64,000 bases of DNA from Nitrosococcus watsonii C-113 (lineage in GTDB: Bacteria > Pseudomonadota > Gammaproteobacteria > Nitrosococcales > Nitrosococcaceae), in assembly GCF_000143085.1 (NCBI RefSeq), contig NC_014315.1, positions 186,001-250,000 on the forward strand, in the 5' to 3' direction. Below the pieces are notes generated by a model. The model did not search any database, had not been told where the DNA came from, and saw nothing but the letters and a program-made list of their open reading frames with translations. Both the position numbers and the translations under genes were made by a program. Shown here piece by piece: positions 1 to 10,424 of the stretch (its first letter is position 1; each line of letters opens with the position of its first letter).

Positions 1-1149
1 ACGCTGCGGGCCTTTCGGGATCTCGGAGTAAGCATTGAAGGACCTGAGGGAGGCCGGGTAGAAATACATGGCGTAGGTATGCAGGGTTTACAGGCACCGG
101 AAGAACCCCTCTATTTAGGTAACTCAGGAACGTCAGCGCGATTACTTGCCGGTCTTTTCGCTGGCCAATCCTTTGATGTCATACTTAGGGGCGATGAGTC
201 TCTTTCCCGCCGTCCCATGCGGCGAGTCTGTGACCCCTTAGCACGAATGGGTGCTTTTATCGAGACGACGGCTCAAGGCACTCCCCCTCTGCACATTCAT
301 GGTAGACAGCCACTTTATGGTATTGAGTATGCTATGCCGATGGCCAGCGCTCAAGTCAAATCCAGCCTGTTATTGGCGGGACTTTATGCATCAGGACGAA
401 CCTGTGTGATTGAGCCTGCTCCGACACGGGATCACACGGAGCGCATGCTGGCCGGTTTTGGTTATCCAGTAGAGCGAGAAGGCGCGAAAGTGTGTATCCA
501 AGGAGGAGGATCGTTGTATGGTACTGTGGTTGAGATTCCTGCGGATATTTCTTCGGCGGCCTTTTTTATGGTGGGAGCCGCGATTGGCAAGGGTTCTGAT
601 ATTTTGCTGGAGCATGTGGGTATCAATCCGACCCGGACAGGAATCGTTGATATTCTCCGGCGTATGGGAGCAGATATTGAAATAAAAGAAACGGGGGTGG
701 TTGGTGGCGAACCGGTAGCGGCGATACGGGTCCGAGCTAGCCGGTTGCATGGGATTAATATTCCTGAAGACCTTGTTCCGTTGGCGATAGATGAATTTCC
801 GGCCCTCTTTGTAGCCGCGGCTTGTGCCGAAGGCGAGACAGTGCTGGCTGGAGCTGGAGAGCTGCGAGTTAAAGAAAGTGACCGTATCCAGGTGATGGCT
901 GATGGTTTGCAAGCTTTGGGAATTTCTGCCCAGCCTACGGCGGATGGAATTATTATCCAAGGAGGGAAATTGCAGGGGGGAGAAGTCCATAGTCACGGCG
1001 ATCACCGATGCGCTATGGCTTTTGCTATGACTTCCCTGGTGGCTAAGGGGCCTATTATTATTCGCGATTGTGCCAATGTAGCCACTTCTTTTCCGGGGTT
1101 TTTGGAGTTAGCTTGTGGTGCTGGTTTAGTCATTCGCAGCAGGGAATAA
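1..1149 (+). CDS. aroA: 3-phosphoshikimate 1-carboxyvinyltransferase (EPSP synthase), 5' end outside window
   Basis: Transfers enolpyruvate from PEP to shikimate-3-phosphate, the sixth step of the cytoplasmic shikimate pathway. The frame is open from base 1, so about 55 N-terminal residues lie outside the window and 382 are visible. Visible motifs are the substrate-binding GNSGTSAR near visible residue 40, SRRPMRRV, RDHTERM near residue 143, KESDRIQVM, and HGDHRCAMAFA near the C terminus. The style is closer to class II enzymes than to the E. coli class I form, although I cannot align it. It is followed 18 bases later by a HAD phosphatase and then cmk-rpsA-ihfB, a standard gammaproteobacterial order. 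The start codon is not in the window. Confidence 0.97.
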   Translation, partial: TLRAFRDLGVSIEGPEGGRVEIHGVGMQGLQAPEEPLYLGNSGTSARLLAGLFAGQSFDVILRGDESLSRRPMRRVCDPLARMGAFIETTAQGTPPLHIHGRQPLYGIEYAMPMASAQVKSSLLLAGLYASGRTCVIEPAPTRDHTERMLAGFGYPVEREGAKVCIQGGGSLYGTVVEIPADISSAAFFMVGAAIGKGSDILLEHVGINPTRTGIVDILRRMGADIEIKETGVVGGEPVAAIRVRASRLHGINIPEDLVPLAIDEFPALFVAAACAEGETVLAGAGELRVKESDRIQVMADGLQALGISAQPTADGIIIQGGKLQGGEVHSHGDHRCAMAFAMTSLVAKGPIIIRDCANVATSFPGFLELACGAGLVIRSRE

Positions 1150-1167
1150 ATTAGGTACTCAATTTTT

Positions 1168-1860
1168 ATGTCACCTTATAAACTTATAGTTTTCGACTGG
1201 GATGGAACCTTAATGGATTCGGAAGCGCGAATTGTGGCGAGTATGCGTTCTGCAATCCATGATCTCAGCTTCCCCTTTCGGGAAGACGCGCAGCTGCGCA
1301 ATGTGATTGGCCTAGGCTTGCCAGAGGCGCTGGCCATGCTTTATCCAGATGGGGATAAAGTGATGAGAGGTGCGTTGGTTGAGCGCTACCGTCATTATTA
1401 TCTGAGTGCCGATCCAACCCCTAGCCGACTTTTTGAGGGTGCTGAGGAATTATTAAAAAAATTGCGCGAGCAGGGTTATCTAATGGCTATTGCTACGGGT
1501 AAGGGGCGTAGTGGCTTGGATCGGATATTACCAGAGGTAGGGGTTGCCCACTATTTTTGCGCCAGCCGCTGCGCTGATGAGACGGCTTCGAAGCCTAATC
1601 CCCGGATGTTATTGGAAATTATAGCGCAAACCCAGGTTGAGCCTGGAGAGACACTGATGGTTGGCGACACCGAATATGACTTGTTGATGGCCAAATACGC
1701 GGGAACCGATGCTTTAGCGGTAAGTTATGGCGTGCATGAAAAAGCACGTTTACAACGCTGTGGTCCCGTGGATTGCGTTGATTCAATCGCCGCTTTAGGG
1801 GATTGGTTTTCAGGGCCTGTCTACGACTCTGCACGTAATGTAAGCTGTCGTCACGGTTGA
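1168..1860 (+). CDS. HAD-superfamily phosphatase (phosphoglycolate phosphatase-like)
   Basis: A 230-residue haloacid-dehalogenase hydrolase. Motif I is FDWDGTLMDS near residue 9, with both catalytic aspartates present. Motif II is the threonine in ATGKGRSG, motif III a lysine in SKPNP, and motif IV GDTEYDLLMAK. The helical cap between motifs I and II and the GLGLPEAL stretch resemble the Gph/PpaX group, which removes phosphate from 2-phosphoglycolate or pyrophosphate. The substrate cannot be read from the sequence. The gene sits between aroA and cmk on the same strand, probably in one operon. The last ~15 residues after DWFSG look unstructured. Confidence 0.88.
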   Translation: MSPYKLIVFDWDGTLMDSEARIVASMRSAIHDLSFPFREDAQLRNVIGLGLPEALAMLYPDGDKVMRGALVERYRHYYLSADPTPSRLFEGAEELLKKLREQGYLMAIATGKGRSGLDRILPEVGVAHYFCASRCADETASKPNPRMLLEIIAQTQVEPGETLMVGDTEYDLLMAKYAGTDALAVSYGVHEKARLQRCGPVDCVDSIAALGDWFSGPVYDSARNVSCRHG

Positions 1861-1924
1861 AGATGGCCGCTATAATGGCTATTACTACTCCTTTCTTCTA
1901 TGGTGTCTCAAGGATAAGGGGACA

Positions 1925-2614
1925 ATGGGGATGAGTAAAGACATCCCCGTGATTACGGTAGATGGCCCTAGTGGTTCAGGGAAAGGCACCTTAGCGCAGC
2001 GGCTAGCGCAGCATTTAGAATGGCACTATTTAGATAGCGGCGCGATGTATCGGGTATTGGCTTTGGCAGCGGATAAACATAGCATTGCGCCAAATGATTC
2101 TCAGCAGCTAGAGGCTTTGGCTCAGAATCTAGATGTTCGATTTATATCGGGTCTAGGGGGAATGCCAGCACGAGTGTTTTTAGAAGACGTGGAGGTGGGA
2201 GATTCTATCCGCAGGGAGGAATGTGGTAATGCTGCCTCAAAGATTGCTGCTTTGGCTGAGGTACGGAGGGCCTTGTTGATGCGGCAGCGGGCTTTTCGTA
2301 AAACACCAGGCTTAGTGACCGATGGGCGAGATATGGGAACAGTGGTGTTTCCAGAAGCAGCCTTAAAAATTTTTCTTACTGCTAGTCCATACGAACGAGC
2401 GCGAAGGCGTTATAAGCAGTTGAAGGAAAAAGGCATAGGTGCTAATCTAAAAAATTTAGAGAAAGAAATTGCCGAGCGGGATAGGCGTGATTGCGAGCGT
2501 AATATTGCTCCGCTCAAGCCGGCTGACGATGCTATAATACTGGATTCTACGAACCTTGCTATTAAGGATGTATTTCAGCAAGTGTTACCATGGTTGTCAG
2601 GAAAGAATACGTGA
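1925..2614 (+). CDS. cmk: Cytidylate kinase
   Basis: Phosphorylates CMP and dCMP to the diphosphates with ATP. It has 229 residues, close to the 227 of E. coli Cmk. The P-loop is GPSGSGKGT near residues 14-22, followed by YLDSGAMYRVLAL, the CMP-binding DGRDMGTVVFPEA, and the lid RRRYKQLKEKG. ATG at 1925 follows an AAGGAT-type ribosome site at about 1911; a second in-frame ATG at 1931 is a possible start. It lies between the HAD gene and rpsA, the conserved order in this class. Confidence 0.97.
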   Translation: MGMSKDIPVITVDGPSGSGKGTLAQRLAQHLEWHYLDSGAMYRVLALAADKHSIAPNDSQQLEALAQNLDVRFISGLGGMPARVFLEDVEVGDSIRREECGNAASKIAALAEVRRALLMRQRAFRKTPGLVTDGRDMGTVVFPEAALKIFLTASPYERARRRYKQLKEKGIGANLKNLEKEIAERDRRDCERNIAPLKPADDAIILDSTNLAIKDVFQQVLPWLSGKNT

Positions 2615-2731
2615 TTTTAGGGTAGTTCGTGGCAAATACCACGGGCCAAGATTAAACAAGTGGCTCCGCGAATTGTGGAGTATTTAGCTGGTTGGCATGG
2701 GTATTCGCTAACCAAGGGTTTTGGTGAATCA

Positions 2732-4417
2732 ATGGGCGAAAGCTTTGCAGAGTTGTTTGAGGAAAGCCAGGCGGATATGCCGATGGCACCAGGTTCTATT
2801 GTAACAGGCACTGTCATGGAAATTCGTTCCGACGTTGTGATTGTCAATGCTGGATTTAAGTCCGAGGGAGTGATCTCTGCGGAACAGTTCCGTGATGAAA
2901 AGGGAAATCTGAATATCTCTGAGGGTGATTTAGTCGAAGTTGCTCTGGAAGCTATTGAGGATGGTTTTGGTGAGACCCGTCTTTCTCGCCAAAAGGCCAA
3001 GGAAGCCCGAGTCTGGAATGATCTTGAAGGAGCCTTTGAGGCCGGCGAGACTATTACTGGCGTGCTGACTGGCAAGGTTAAGGGCGGTTTTACAGTGGAT
3101 TTAAATGGGGTTCGTGCATTTCTACCCGGATCATTGGTAGATGCTCGCCCTGTGCGCGACACTGCCTATCTTGAGAGCAAAGAACTTGAATTTAAACTTA
3201 TCAAGCTGGATCGTCGGCGCAACAACATAGTGGTTTCACGCCGTGCGGTCATGGAAGCCGAGTACAGCGCGGAGCGGGAGGCGCTCTTATCTAGTTTAGG
3301 GGAAGGAAAGACGGTGAAGGGCGTCGTCAAGAATCTTACTGATTATGGCGCCTTCGTGGATTTGGGAGGGTTAGATGGACTGCTCCACATCACGGATATG
3401 TCGTGGAAACGAATCAAGCACCCTTCCGAAGTCGTGAATATTGGCGATGATATTACCGTTCAGGTGCTTAAATTCGATAAAGAGCGCCAGCGCGTCTCCC
3501 TCGGACTTAAGCAAATGGGAGAAGATCCCTGGAAGGATTTGGCGCGACGTTACCTTGATGGTACTCGCCTCTTTGGTAAGGTAACGAATGTTACCGACTA
3601 TGGTTGTTTTGTGGAGATTGAAGAGGGGGTGGAAGGTTTGGTTCATATGTCAGAGATGGACTGGACCAATAAGAATATCCATCCCTCGAAGATGGTTCAA
3701 GTTGGTGAGGAAGTTGAGGTGGTGGTGCTTGATATTGATGAGGAGCGCCGCCGTATTTCCTTAGGGATGAAGCAATGCAAGCCTAATCCATGGGAAGAGT
3801 TCGCCCATAGATATAATAAGGATGATCGCGTTGCTGGCGAGATTAAATCCATCACTGATTTTGGCATTTTTGTCGGCTTAGAAGGGGGTATTGATGGCCT
3901 CGTTCATTTATCTGATATTTCCTGGTCGGCTTCAGGCGAAGAGATAATCCGTGATTATAAGAAAGGCGATCAGGTTGAGGCGGTTGTTCTGGCCATTGAT
4001 CCAGAGAGGGAGCGCATTTCTCTAGGAGTCAAGCAGCTTGAGGACGATCCTTTCTCCAGCTATATTGCGACCTATCCTAAAGGTAGCGTAGTTAAGGGGG
4101 TAGTCAAGGTCGTTGATACTAAGGGTGCGGTCATTGAGTTGGCTGCGGGCGTGGAAGGGCACCTGCGTGCCTCGGAAATTGCTCGAGAGCGTATAGATGA
4201 TGCTCGTACTTCCCTCAATGTAGGGGATTCTATAGAGGCTAAATTCACTGGCATTGATCGCAAGAATCGTGTGATCACCCTCTCTGTTCGTGCTAAAGAT
4301 GTAGAGGAGGAGGCAGAAGCTATTAAGGAGTACTCCGGCACGGGTGCGGAAGCTGCTTCGACTACATTGGGCGATATCCTCAAGGAACAAATGGAAAGGC
4401 AAGAGGAGGAAAGCTAG
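2732..4417 (+). CDS. rpsA: 30S ribosomal protein S1
   Basis: Binds mRNA and helps it dock on the small ribosomal subunit. From ATG 2732 the product is 561 residues (E. coli S1 is 557) and begins [12 protein letters not shown], matching the family N terminus, so an in-frame GTG at 2660 was not chosen. GGTGA lies at 2722-2726. Six S1 (OB-fold) repeats are visible: two N-terminal ribosome-binding ones starting near [12 protein letters not shown] and [15 protein letters not shown], then four canonical copies, each with a G-x-V-x-x-x-T/V-D-[YF]-G core and an ISLGxKQ end. The acidic tail ends EEES. It precedes ihfB, as in E. coli. Confidence 0.97.
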   Translation: MGESFAELFEESQADMPMAPGSIVTGTVMEIRSDVVIVNAGFKSEGVISAEQFRDEKGNLNISEGDLVEVALEAIEDGFGETRLSRQKAKEARVWNDLEGAFEAGETITGVLTGKVKGGFTVDLNGVRAFLPGSLVDARPVRDTAYLESKELEFKLIKLDRRRNNIVVSRRAVMEAEYSAEREALLSSLGEGKTVKGVVKNLTDYGAFVDLGGLDGLLHITDMSWKRIKHPSEVVNIGDDITVQVLKFDKERQRVSLGLKQMGEDPWKDLARRYLDGTRLFGKVTNVTDYGCFVEIEEGVEGLVHMSEMDWTNKNIHPSKMVQVGEEVEVVVLDIDEERRRISLGMKQCKPNPWEEFAHRYNKDDRVAGEIKSITDFGIFVGLEGGIDGLVHLSDISWSASGEEIIRDYKKGDQVEAVVLAIDPERERISLGVKQLEDDPFSSYIATYPKGSVVKGVVKVVDTKGAVIELAAGVEGHLRASEIARERIDDARTSLNVGDSIEAKFTGIDRKNRVITLSVRAKDVEEEAEAIKEYSGTGAEAASTTLGDILKEQMERQEEES

Positions 4418-4499
4418 AAATAATAGTTTTTTCCTGCCGAGGCTCATGGGGCGTTGCCCGGAGCTTGTTGTGGTATGTGGTTTTGGGAGCGCGTTATTT

Positions 4500-4790
4500 A
4501 TGACCAAATCGGGATTGATCGAAAGGCTTGCCCAGCGCCAAGCGTTGTTATCCTATCGCGATGTAGAGCTAGCGGTCAAGATGCTGCTGGAAGTGATGAG
4601 CCAGGCTTTGGCACAAGGTGAACGTATCGAGATACGAGGGTTTGGGAGTTTTTCATTGCATTATCGCCCACCACGGAGTGGACGCAACCCGAAGACGGGT
4701 GATACTGTGCCATTGTCCTCTAAATATGTCCCACACTTCAAACCTGGGAAAGAGCTGCGAGAACGGGTTGATCGTGGTGGATCTATTTAG
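4500..4790 (+). CDS. ihfB: Integration host factor subunit beta
   Basis: DNA-bending nucleoid protein acting as a heterodimer with IhfA. ATG at 4500 gives 96 residues (E. coli 94) starting [14 protein letters not shown]. The HU/IHF signature is visible: [21 protein letters not shown] near residues 49-69, which includes the proline that intercalates into DNA, then [21 protein letters not shown]. It is 82 bases after rpsA. The frame is open upstream of 4500 (to 4344), but that stretch lies within the end of rpsA and has no family similarity. Confidence 0.96.
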   Translation: MTKSGLIERLAQRQALLSYRDVELAVKMLLEVMSQALAQGERIEIRGFGSFSLHYRPPRSGRNPKTGDTVPLSSKYVPHFKPGKELRERVDRGGSI

Positions 4791-4852
4791 GGTTTTTCGG
4801 TTGCTTTCCAACCCCACTTTAAATTGCTAATCATTTAGTGGGATTTTAGCGA

Positions 4853-5296
4853 ATGAAATTTAGTTTGGATGAGCGAGCAGATGTTTATACGGTAAGCGCT
4901 TATGGCCCTGGATATGTGGAGTTTAGGATACCTGCTTTTTCTATAAGAGAACCTGAGCGCCTGCAAAGTAAGGGTCTAAAGGGAGATAGTGGCAAACAAA
5001 AAATATGCCGAAATGTGGTGGTTTCGCCGGGAAGATTGCAGGAGTGGCCTCCTGCTTCCTTTGCTGAATTAGAGAAGAATCATTTTCAAGCCTTTCTGGA
5101 GATGGAACCAGAGGTGGTGGTAGTTGGTACGGGTGAGCAATCTCATTTCCTTTCTCCCCGCCTGATAGAACCTTTGTTAAGTCACCAGGTAGGGGTTGAG
5201 TTTATGGATACTGCAGCTGCCTGCCGAACTTATAATATTCTTGTTGGTGAAGGCCGACGGGTAGTGGCAGCGTTATTTATAATCAGGCAGCTCTAG
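4853..5296 (+). CDS. Mth938-like domain protein (DUF498/NDUFAF3-type fold)
   Basis: A 147-residue protein of the Mth938/DUF498 family. Recognisable features are YGPGYVEF near residue 18, NVVVSPGRLQEWP near 58, and the family core PEVVVVGTGEQSHFLSP followed by VEFMDTAAACRTYNILVGEGRRVVAALF. The family includes the mitochondrial complex I assembly factor NDUFAF3, but its bacterial role is unknown. There is no signal peptide or membrane segment. It is convergent with rpoS, with only four bases between the two stop codons, so the genes probably share a termination region. The name is secure at the family level only. Confidence 0.85.
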   Translation: MKFSLDERADVYTVSAYGPGYVEFRIPAFSIREPERLQSKGLKGDSGKQKICRNVVVSPGRLQEWPPASFAELEKNHFQAFLEMEPEVVVVGTGEQSHFLSPRLIEPLLSHQVGVEFMDTAAACRTYNILVGEGRRVVAALFIIRQL

Positions 5297-5300
5297 TAGG

Positions 5301-6233
5301 CTATTTAAATAAAACCTCAACTGAAATACCTTCTTTAGCCAGGATGCGGCGCAACCGTTTGAGGGTTTCAAGCTGGATTTGGCGAACCCGTTCTCGGGTT
5401 ACACCAATGGCTTGGCCTACCTGCTCCAAAGTTTGTGGCTCATAGCCTTGAAGGCCAAAGCGTCGAATGACAACTTCTCGCTGCTTGTCGTTGAGTTGGC
5501 TTAGCCATAGTTCAAGGCGGGCTTGCATATCATCGTTTTGTAGTAAAACGGTAGGGTCGGGCGCGCCTTCATCAGGCAGAGCATCAAGTAAGGTTTTTTC
5601 CTGATTGTTTCGGTAGCCCGTATCCATGGAAGCAGTATTGTCTTTAAGGCTCCACACACGTTTAATTTCTTCGACGGGCTTATCTAACTGCTGAGCTAGC
5701 TCTTCAAAGCTAGGATCGTGTTCTAATTCTTGTGCTAGTTTATTCGCTACTCGCTGATAGCTCTTGATTTCCTTTACCACGTGAACGGGTAAGCGCACGG
5801 TGCGTGTTTGATTCATGAGCGCCCGTTCAATAGTTTGCCGTATCCACCATGTGGCATAAGTAGAGAAGCGAAAACCCATCTCTGGATCGAATTTTTCCAC
5901 AGCATGGATTAAGCCTAAATTCCCTTCCTCGATTAAATCGAGGAGCGCCAAACCTCTATTCATATAGCGCCTTGAAATTTTAACGACGAGCCGCAGATTG
6001 CTTTCAATCATACGTTTACGTCCAGCAGAATTTCCTTTTTTAGCAAGACGCGCATAGTAGACTTCCTCTTCCGCTGTCAGCAAAGGAGCAAAGCCGATTT
6101 CACTTAGGTAAAGGTGCGTAGCATCAAATTCATGATCATTTAGAGACTGGCTTTCCCGTGTATTCTCAGGGCTTGTGGACAGATATTGGGGGTCATGTTC
6201 CTGTAGCGCTATTTCGGATTTGCTTATAGACAA
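5301..6233 (-). CDS. rpoS: RNA polymerase sigma factor RpoS (sigma-38)
   Basis: Stationary-phase and general-stress sigma factor, 310 residues. Region 1.2 ([17 protein letters not shown]), region 2 ([19 protein letters not shown], then [16 protein letters not shown]), region 3 ([13 protein letters not shown]) and region 4 with a helix-turn-helix ([19 protein letters not shown]) are all present. HLYLSEIG and the lack of a long region 1.1 distinguish it from RpoD. The start is TTG at 6233 (MSISKSEI), preceded by an AGGAG-type site at about 6241-6246. No other start fits better. Upstream on the same strand is fdxA; in Pseudomonas the two genes are also neighbours but in the opposite order. Confidence 0.95.
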   Translation of the reverse strand: MSISKSEIALQEHDPQYLSTSPENTRESQSLNDHEFDATHLYLSEIGFAPLLTAEEEVYYARLAKKGNSAGRKRMIESNLRLVVKISRRYMNRGLALLDLIEEGNLGLIHAVEKFDPEMGFRFSTYATWWIRQTIERALMNQTRTVRLPVHVVKEIKSYQRVANKLAQELEHDPSFEELAQQLDKPVEEIKRVWSLKDNTASMDTGYRNNQEKTLLDALPDEGAPDPTVLLQNDDMQARLELWLSQLNDKQREVVIRRFGLQGYEPQTLEQVGQAIGVTRERVRQIQLETLKRLRRILAKEGISVEVLFK

Positions 6234-6436
6234 AGCCTTTTCTCCTATAATTTAGTTATAGACGTACTCGCAGTTTACATTTTCACTTTTCCCCTCGGAT
6301 ATTCTAAGGCTTAGTACTTATATGTAAGCAGCGAGCTTATCCCTTATTAAGAAAACCTTTTATGATTTCCTAAGTATGGTACTCTCAGCGCTTAGTGGAT
6401 TACATAAGGAGAATCCCTTACATAGAGAGATCCTTC

Positions 6437-6775
6437 TCATTTCTCTAAGTGTGGGAATTTATCTTCAACTTCGCTGTTTTTTATACGATCCCATTGGTCC
6501 GCATCTGCCGGTGGCTCTTTGCTTTCGGTAATGACTGGCCAGCTTCTTGCTAATTCAGCATTGATTTCCAAATATTTTTGATGTTCCTTAGGCACATCAT
6601 CTTCTGAAAAAATAGCCTCAGCCGGACATTCCGGCTCGCATAATGTGCAATCGATGCATTCGTCTGGATCGATGACCAGAAAATTGGGGCCTTCATGAAA
6701 GCAATCGACCGGGCATACTTCAACACAGTCGGTATATTTGCATTTGATACAGTTTTCAGTTACTACGAACGTCAT
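6437..6775 (-). CDS. fdxA: Seven-iron ferredoxin FdxA ([3Fe-4S][4Fe-4S])
   Basis: Small electron carrier of 112 residues. The first cluster motif is [17 protein letters not shown] (residues 9-25) and the second [12 protein letters not shown]. The loss of one cysteine in the first motif predicts a [3Fe-4S] plus [4Fe-4S] ferredoxin of the Azotobacter FdI type. ATG at 6775 is preceded by AGGAGAG on the minus strand and gives the family start MTFVVTENC; a longer in-frame start at 6832 adds 19 unrelated residues. The gap of 203 bases to rpoS has no convincing gene. Confidence 0.95.
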   Translation of the reverse strand: MTFVVTENCIKCKYTDCVEVCPVDCFHEGPNFLVIDPDECIDCTLCEPECPAEAIFSEDDVPKEHQKYLEINAELARSWPVITESKEPPADADQWDRIKNSEVEDKFPHLEK

Positions 6776-6984
6776 AAAAACTCTCTCCTGTTCAGCGCAT
6801 GTCTCTCGTGCTTGTGTTCCGGGATTGGCCAAGCTAGTAAATAATTTATAGAGTTGTTTGCGCTTAGCTATATCATTAACATTTTAATCCCAATTTCCCA
6901 TCCTGGCGAGAGTAAAATATTGGACAGATTATTAGAGAGTTCAGGTATGATGTATCTAGGGTACAGTGTCTAGGGGGAGGAGGC

Positions 6985-7278
6985 ATGCGAAGAATTTTTT
7001 ATTTTTTTATTTTTGTTTTTGTTTTTGTTCTAGGGCTCACCTTTGCAGGACGTCACGCCGAGCCCGTCGCAATCGATTACCATTTCGGCCAGCTACATGT
7101 CCCATTGTCCTTGCTTCTCGCTCTTATTTTGCTGACAGGAACAATACTTGGCATACTTGCCAGCTTAATTACGATCATAAGATTGAGGCGTGAAAATAGG
7201 AGGCTGCGCAAATCAATTAGGTGGGTTGAAAAAGAGAATGCCAACCTGCGGACGATTTCTCTTAAACATGAGCAATAA
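6985..7278 (+). CDS. lapA: Lipopolysaccharide assembly protein A (DUF1049)
   Basis: A 97-residue inner-membrane protein with two transmembrane segments (residues 3-22 and about 40-63) and a charged coiled-coil tail rich in R, E and N. This is the LapA/YciS layout. LapA works with LapB to balance lipopolysaccharide and phospholipid synthesis by controlling LpxC stability. GGAGGAGG at 6976 precedes the ATG. The next gene, lapB, starts two bases after the stop, so the pair is translationally linked. The pair normally follows ihfB; here rpoS and fdxA intervene on the other strand. Confidence 0.92.
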   Translation: MRRIFYFFIFVFVFVLGLTFAGRHAEPVAIDYHFGQLHVPLSLLLALILLTGTILGILASLITIIRLRRENRRLRKSIRWVEKENANLRTISLKHEQ

Positions 7279-7280
7279 AT

Positions 7281-8444
7281 GTGATCGAATGGTTATTGTT
7301 GCTGTTACCTGTGGCAGCGGCTTCGGGATGGCTGGCGGGTAAACGCAGTGCAGAAACCGTAAATGCGGGTAGTCATTCCCAGCTAAATTCTGCCTACTTT
7401 GCCGGTCTAAATCATTTGTTAAATGAGCAGCCCGATAAGGCTATTGATACCCTGCTTAATGTTTTGGAAGTAGATAGCGACACGGTAGAACCTTATCTAG
7501 CATTAGGTAATCTATTTCGCCAGCGCGGGGAGGTAGACCGGGCAATTCGGGTTCATCAAAACATCATTGAGAGGCCTTATTTAAGCAGCTCGCAAAGAGG
7601 ACAAGCCCTTTTAGAGTTGGGTTTGGATTATATGCGCGCGGGAATGTTGGATCGGGCTGAAAGCTCTTTTCTTGAGGCACTTAAGCGAAGAAGCCACATA
7701 GGAATTACCCTGCGCCAGTTACTTGATCTCTATCAGCAGGAAAAAAATTGGTATCAAGCTATTGCTATGGCCCAGAAGCTGCGCGAGGAAAGTGGTGAAG
7801 CGACGGAATCCATGATCGCTCATTTTTATTGTGAACTTGCAGAACAGCGTTGGGTCCAGAGACAAGCTGCGGAAACGACCTGGTTTATCAAACAGGCGCT
7901 GGCCTCAGATTGGCGCTGTGTTCGGGCAACTCTGCTCCAGTCCCGTTTAGCAATAGAGAAAGGTGATTATAAGAGGGCTATTCGCTGCTTACGGCAGGTC
8001 GAGAGGCAAGATCCAGACTATTTGCCGGAGATATTAAAGCCGCTTTCGGAATGTTACCGGCATCTTGAGGGTCAAGATGAGTTTTTTTTCTGGCTAACTG
8101 AAGCATCAGAGCGACATCCAGGATGTACTTCATTGATTTTAGCCAAAGCGGCATACTTACAGCAGCGGGGAAAACAGAAGGAGGCTCGCTATTTCCTGAT
8201 CGAGCAACTTAGAGTATATCCTTCCGTTGAAGCACTTCAGCAGTTGTTAGCTTTAGGAGTGCCAGAGGATATTGAAGCTGCCTCAGAACCTTGGTCTTTA
8301 ATAGAAGAAGTGGCTAGCCGCCTGTTGAAAGCCAAATTAAACTACGTTTGCGGTTTTTGCGGATTTGGCGGCAAGTATCGCTATTGGCAATGCCCAGGTT
8401 GCAAACGGTGGGGGACCGTTAAACCCTTGGCCTTAGGTACTTAA
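7281..8444 (+). CDS. lapB: Lipopolysaccharide assembly protein B (TPR protein with rubredoxin-like domain)
   Basis: A 387-residue membrane-anchored protein (E. coli LapB is 389). An N-terminal hydrophobic helix (residues 2-20) is followed by tetratricopeptide repeats from about residue 40 (e.g. EPYLALGNLFRQRGEVDRAI) to about 310. A C-terminal rubredoxin-type metal site follows, CGFCGFGGKYRYWQCPGCKRW, with its four cysteines in CxxC pairs. LapB is the FtsH adaptor that regulates degradation of LpxC, whose gene lies at 56744 in this same window. The start is GTG at 7281. No terminator is obvious in the next 130 bases. Confidence 0.94.
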   Translation: MIEWLLLLLPVAAASGWLAGKRSAETVNAGSHSQLNSAYFAGLNHLLNEQPDKAIDTLLNVLEVDSDTVEPYLALGNLFRQRGEVDRAIRVHQNIIERPYLSSSQRGQALLELGLDYMRAGMLDRAESSFLEALKRRSHIGITLRQLLDLYQQEKNWYQAIAMAQKLREESGEATESMIAHFYCELAEQRWVQRQAAETTWFIKQALASDWRCVRATLLQSRLAIEKGDYKRAIRCLRQVERQDPDYLPEILKPLSECYRHLEGQDEFFFWLTEASERHPGCTSLILAKAAYLQQRGKQKEARYFLIEQLRVYPSVEALQQLLALGVPEDIEAASEPWSLIEEVASRLLKAKLNYVCGFCGFGGKYRYWQCPGCKRWGTVKPLALGT

Positions 8445-8524
8445 TCTACGCGGTATTGATCTATATAATATTGATAATATTAGCTTATCCAGGATTAAAT
8501 AAAATATTTAGGGTTTAATTCAGC

Positions 8525-8552
8525 GTTCTGGCCAAGGTTAGCTCGCCAGAAC
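8525..8552. promoter_or_regulatory. Perfect 8-bp inverted repeat in the arsC leader
   Basis: GTTCTGGC at 8525-8532 is mirrored by GCCAGAAC at 8545-8552 with a 12-base spacer. No T-run follows, so it is not a typical intrinsic terminator. Lying 20 bases before the start codon of the ArsC-like gene, it could be an operator for a dimeric regulator or an RNA hairpin near the ribosome site. The regulator is unknown. Confidence 0.4.
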
Positions 8553-8572
8553 TCAATGGGAGAGAAAAATTA

Positions 8573-9542
<970 letters not shown>

Positions 9543-9614
9543 GATCGCTTAGCTTTGATCCTCCGCTGATCTATACAAAATGCGGCGTTACAGGTAATTA
9601 AAACAGGATATCTT

Positions 9615-10424
9615 TTGCAAGCGGATAGCGCGCCTCTTAAATTACAGTCCATCCGGGCGGCGATGGGAAAGGATAGTCTAAAGTGGTTATCGCAATTAGA
9701 ACTTTACCCGGAATTGGATTCTACTAACCGTTATCTTTTAGCTCAAGTCAAGCACGGCGCCAAGAAGGGGACAGTTTGTTTAGCTGAGGCCCAGTCAGCA
9801 GGCAGAGGGCGCCATGGGCGTCTCTGGGTGTCGCCCCTCAGTGGTAATATCTATCTCTCATTGCTATGGTGCTTTTCTAAAGGCCCGCGCTTTCTCTCAG
9901 GCCTGAGTATAGCCGCTGGTGTGGGTGTATTACGTGCCCTGCAAGACCAAGGTGTGACTCAAGTAGGCTTGAAGTGGCCTAATGACGTGCTCTGGGATGA
10001 TCGGAAATTGGGTGGTATTCTAGTAGAGCTGGTGCCCAAGGAGGGGGGTACGGGCGCAGTAGTAGGGGTAGGAATTAATGTAAACATGCCTATTCCCTAT
10101 AGGGAACAATTAGTTCAGCCTTGTACTGATTTAGCGGAAGCTGCTCAAAACCGGTCGATAGATCGTAATTATTTGGCTGGACGCCTCATCCATCATTTTT
10201 TATTGATAATGCATAGTTTTGAGCGCTGGGGGCTTAGGGATTGTCTTGATGATTGGCGTAGATGGGACGCCTGCTATCAACGGGAAGTCTATTTATATGG
10301 GGACAGTAAGGTGATCAGTGGTATTGCTTGTGGTATTAATGAGGAGGGAAACTTGTTATTACAAGAAAAAGAGGGAATATCATGCTACCTTTGCGGGGAA
10401 GTAAGTTTGAGGCCAGTTAAGTGA
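9615..10424 (+). CDS. birA: Biotin--[acetyl-CoA-carboxylase] ligase without a DNA-binding domain
   Basis: Attaches biotin to the biotin carrier protein of acetyl-CoA carboxylase through a biotinyl-AMP intermediate. The 269-residue product holds the ligase core: DSTNRYLL, the biotin-binding GRGRHGRLW near residue 67, KWPNDVLWDDRKLGGIL, and GVGINVNM. The E. coli protein (321 residues) carries an N-terminal helix-turn-helix that represses the bio operon. Here an in-frame stop at 9567 rules out a longer protein, so this is a ligase-only form. The start is uncertain: TTG 9615 or ATG 9663. It overlaps coaX by four bases. Confidence 0.94.
   Translation: MQADSAPLKLQSIRAAMGKDSLKWLSQLELYPELDSTNRYLLAQVKHGAKKGTVCLAEAQSAGRGRHGRLWVSPLSGNIYLSLLWCFSKGPRFLSGLSIAAGVGVLRALQDQGVTQVGLKWPNDVLWDDRKLGGILVELVPKEGGTGAVVGVGINVNMPIPYREQLVQPCTDLAEAAQNRSIDRNYLAGRLIHHFLLIMHSFERWGLRDCLDDWRRWDACYQREVYLYGDSKVISGIACGINEEGNLLLQEKEGISCYLCGEVSLRPVK

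Noticed and set aside
4811-4850. Hairpin CCCACT/AGTGGG after ihfB as a terminator
   Set aside because: The loop is about 18 bases and the T-run is weak (ATTTTAG), so it may be chance.
6234-6436. Possible regulatory small RNA between rpoS and fdxA, as in Pseudomonas rsmZ
   Set aside because: GGA motifs occur but are not in a regular series of hairpin loops, and no clear promoter or terminator for such an RNA is visible.
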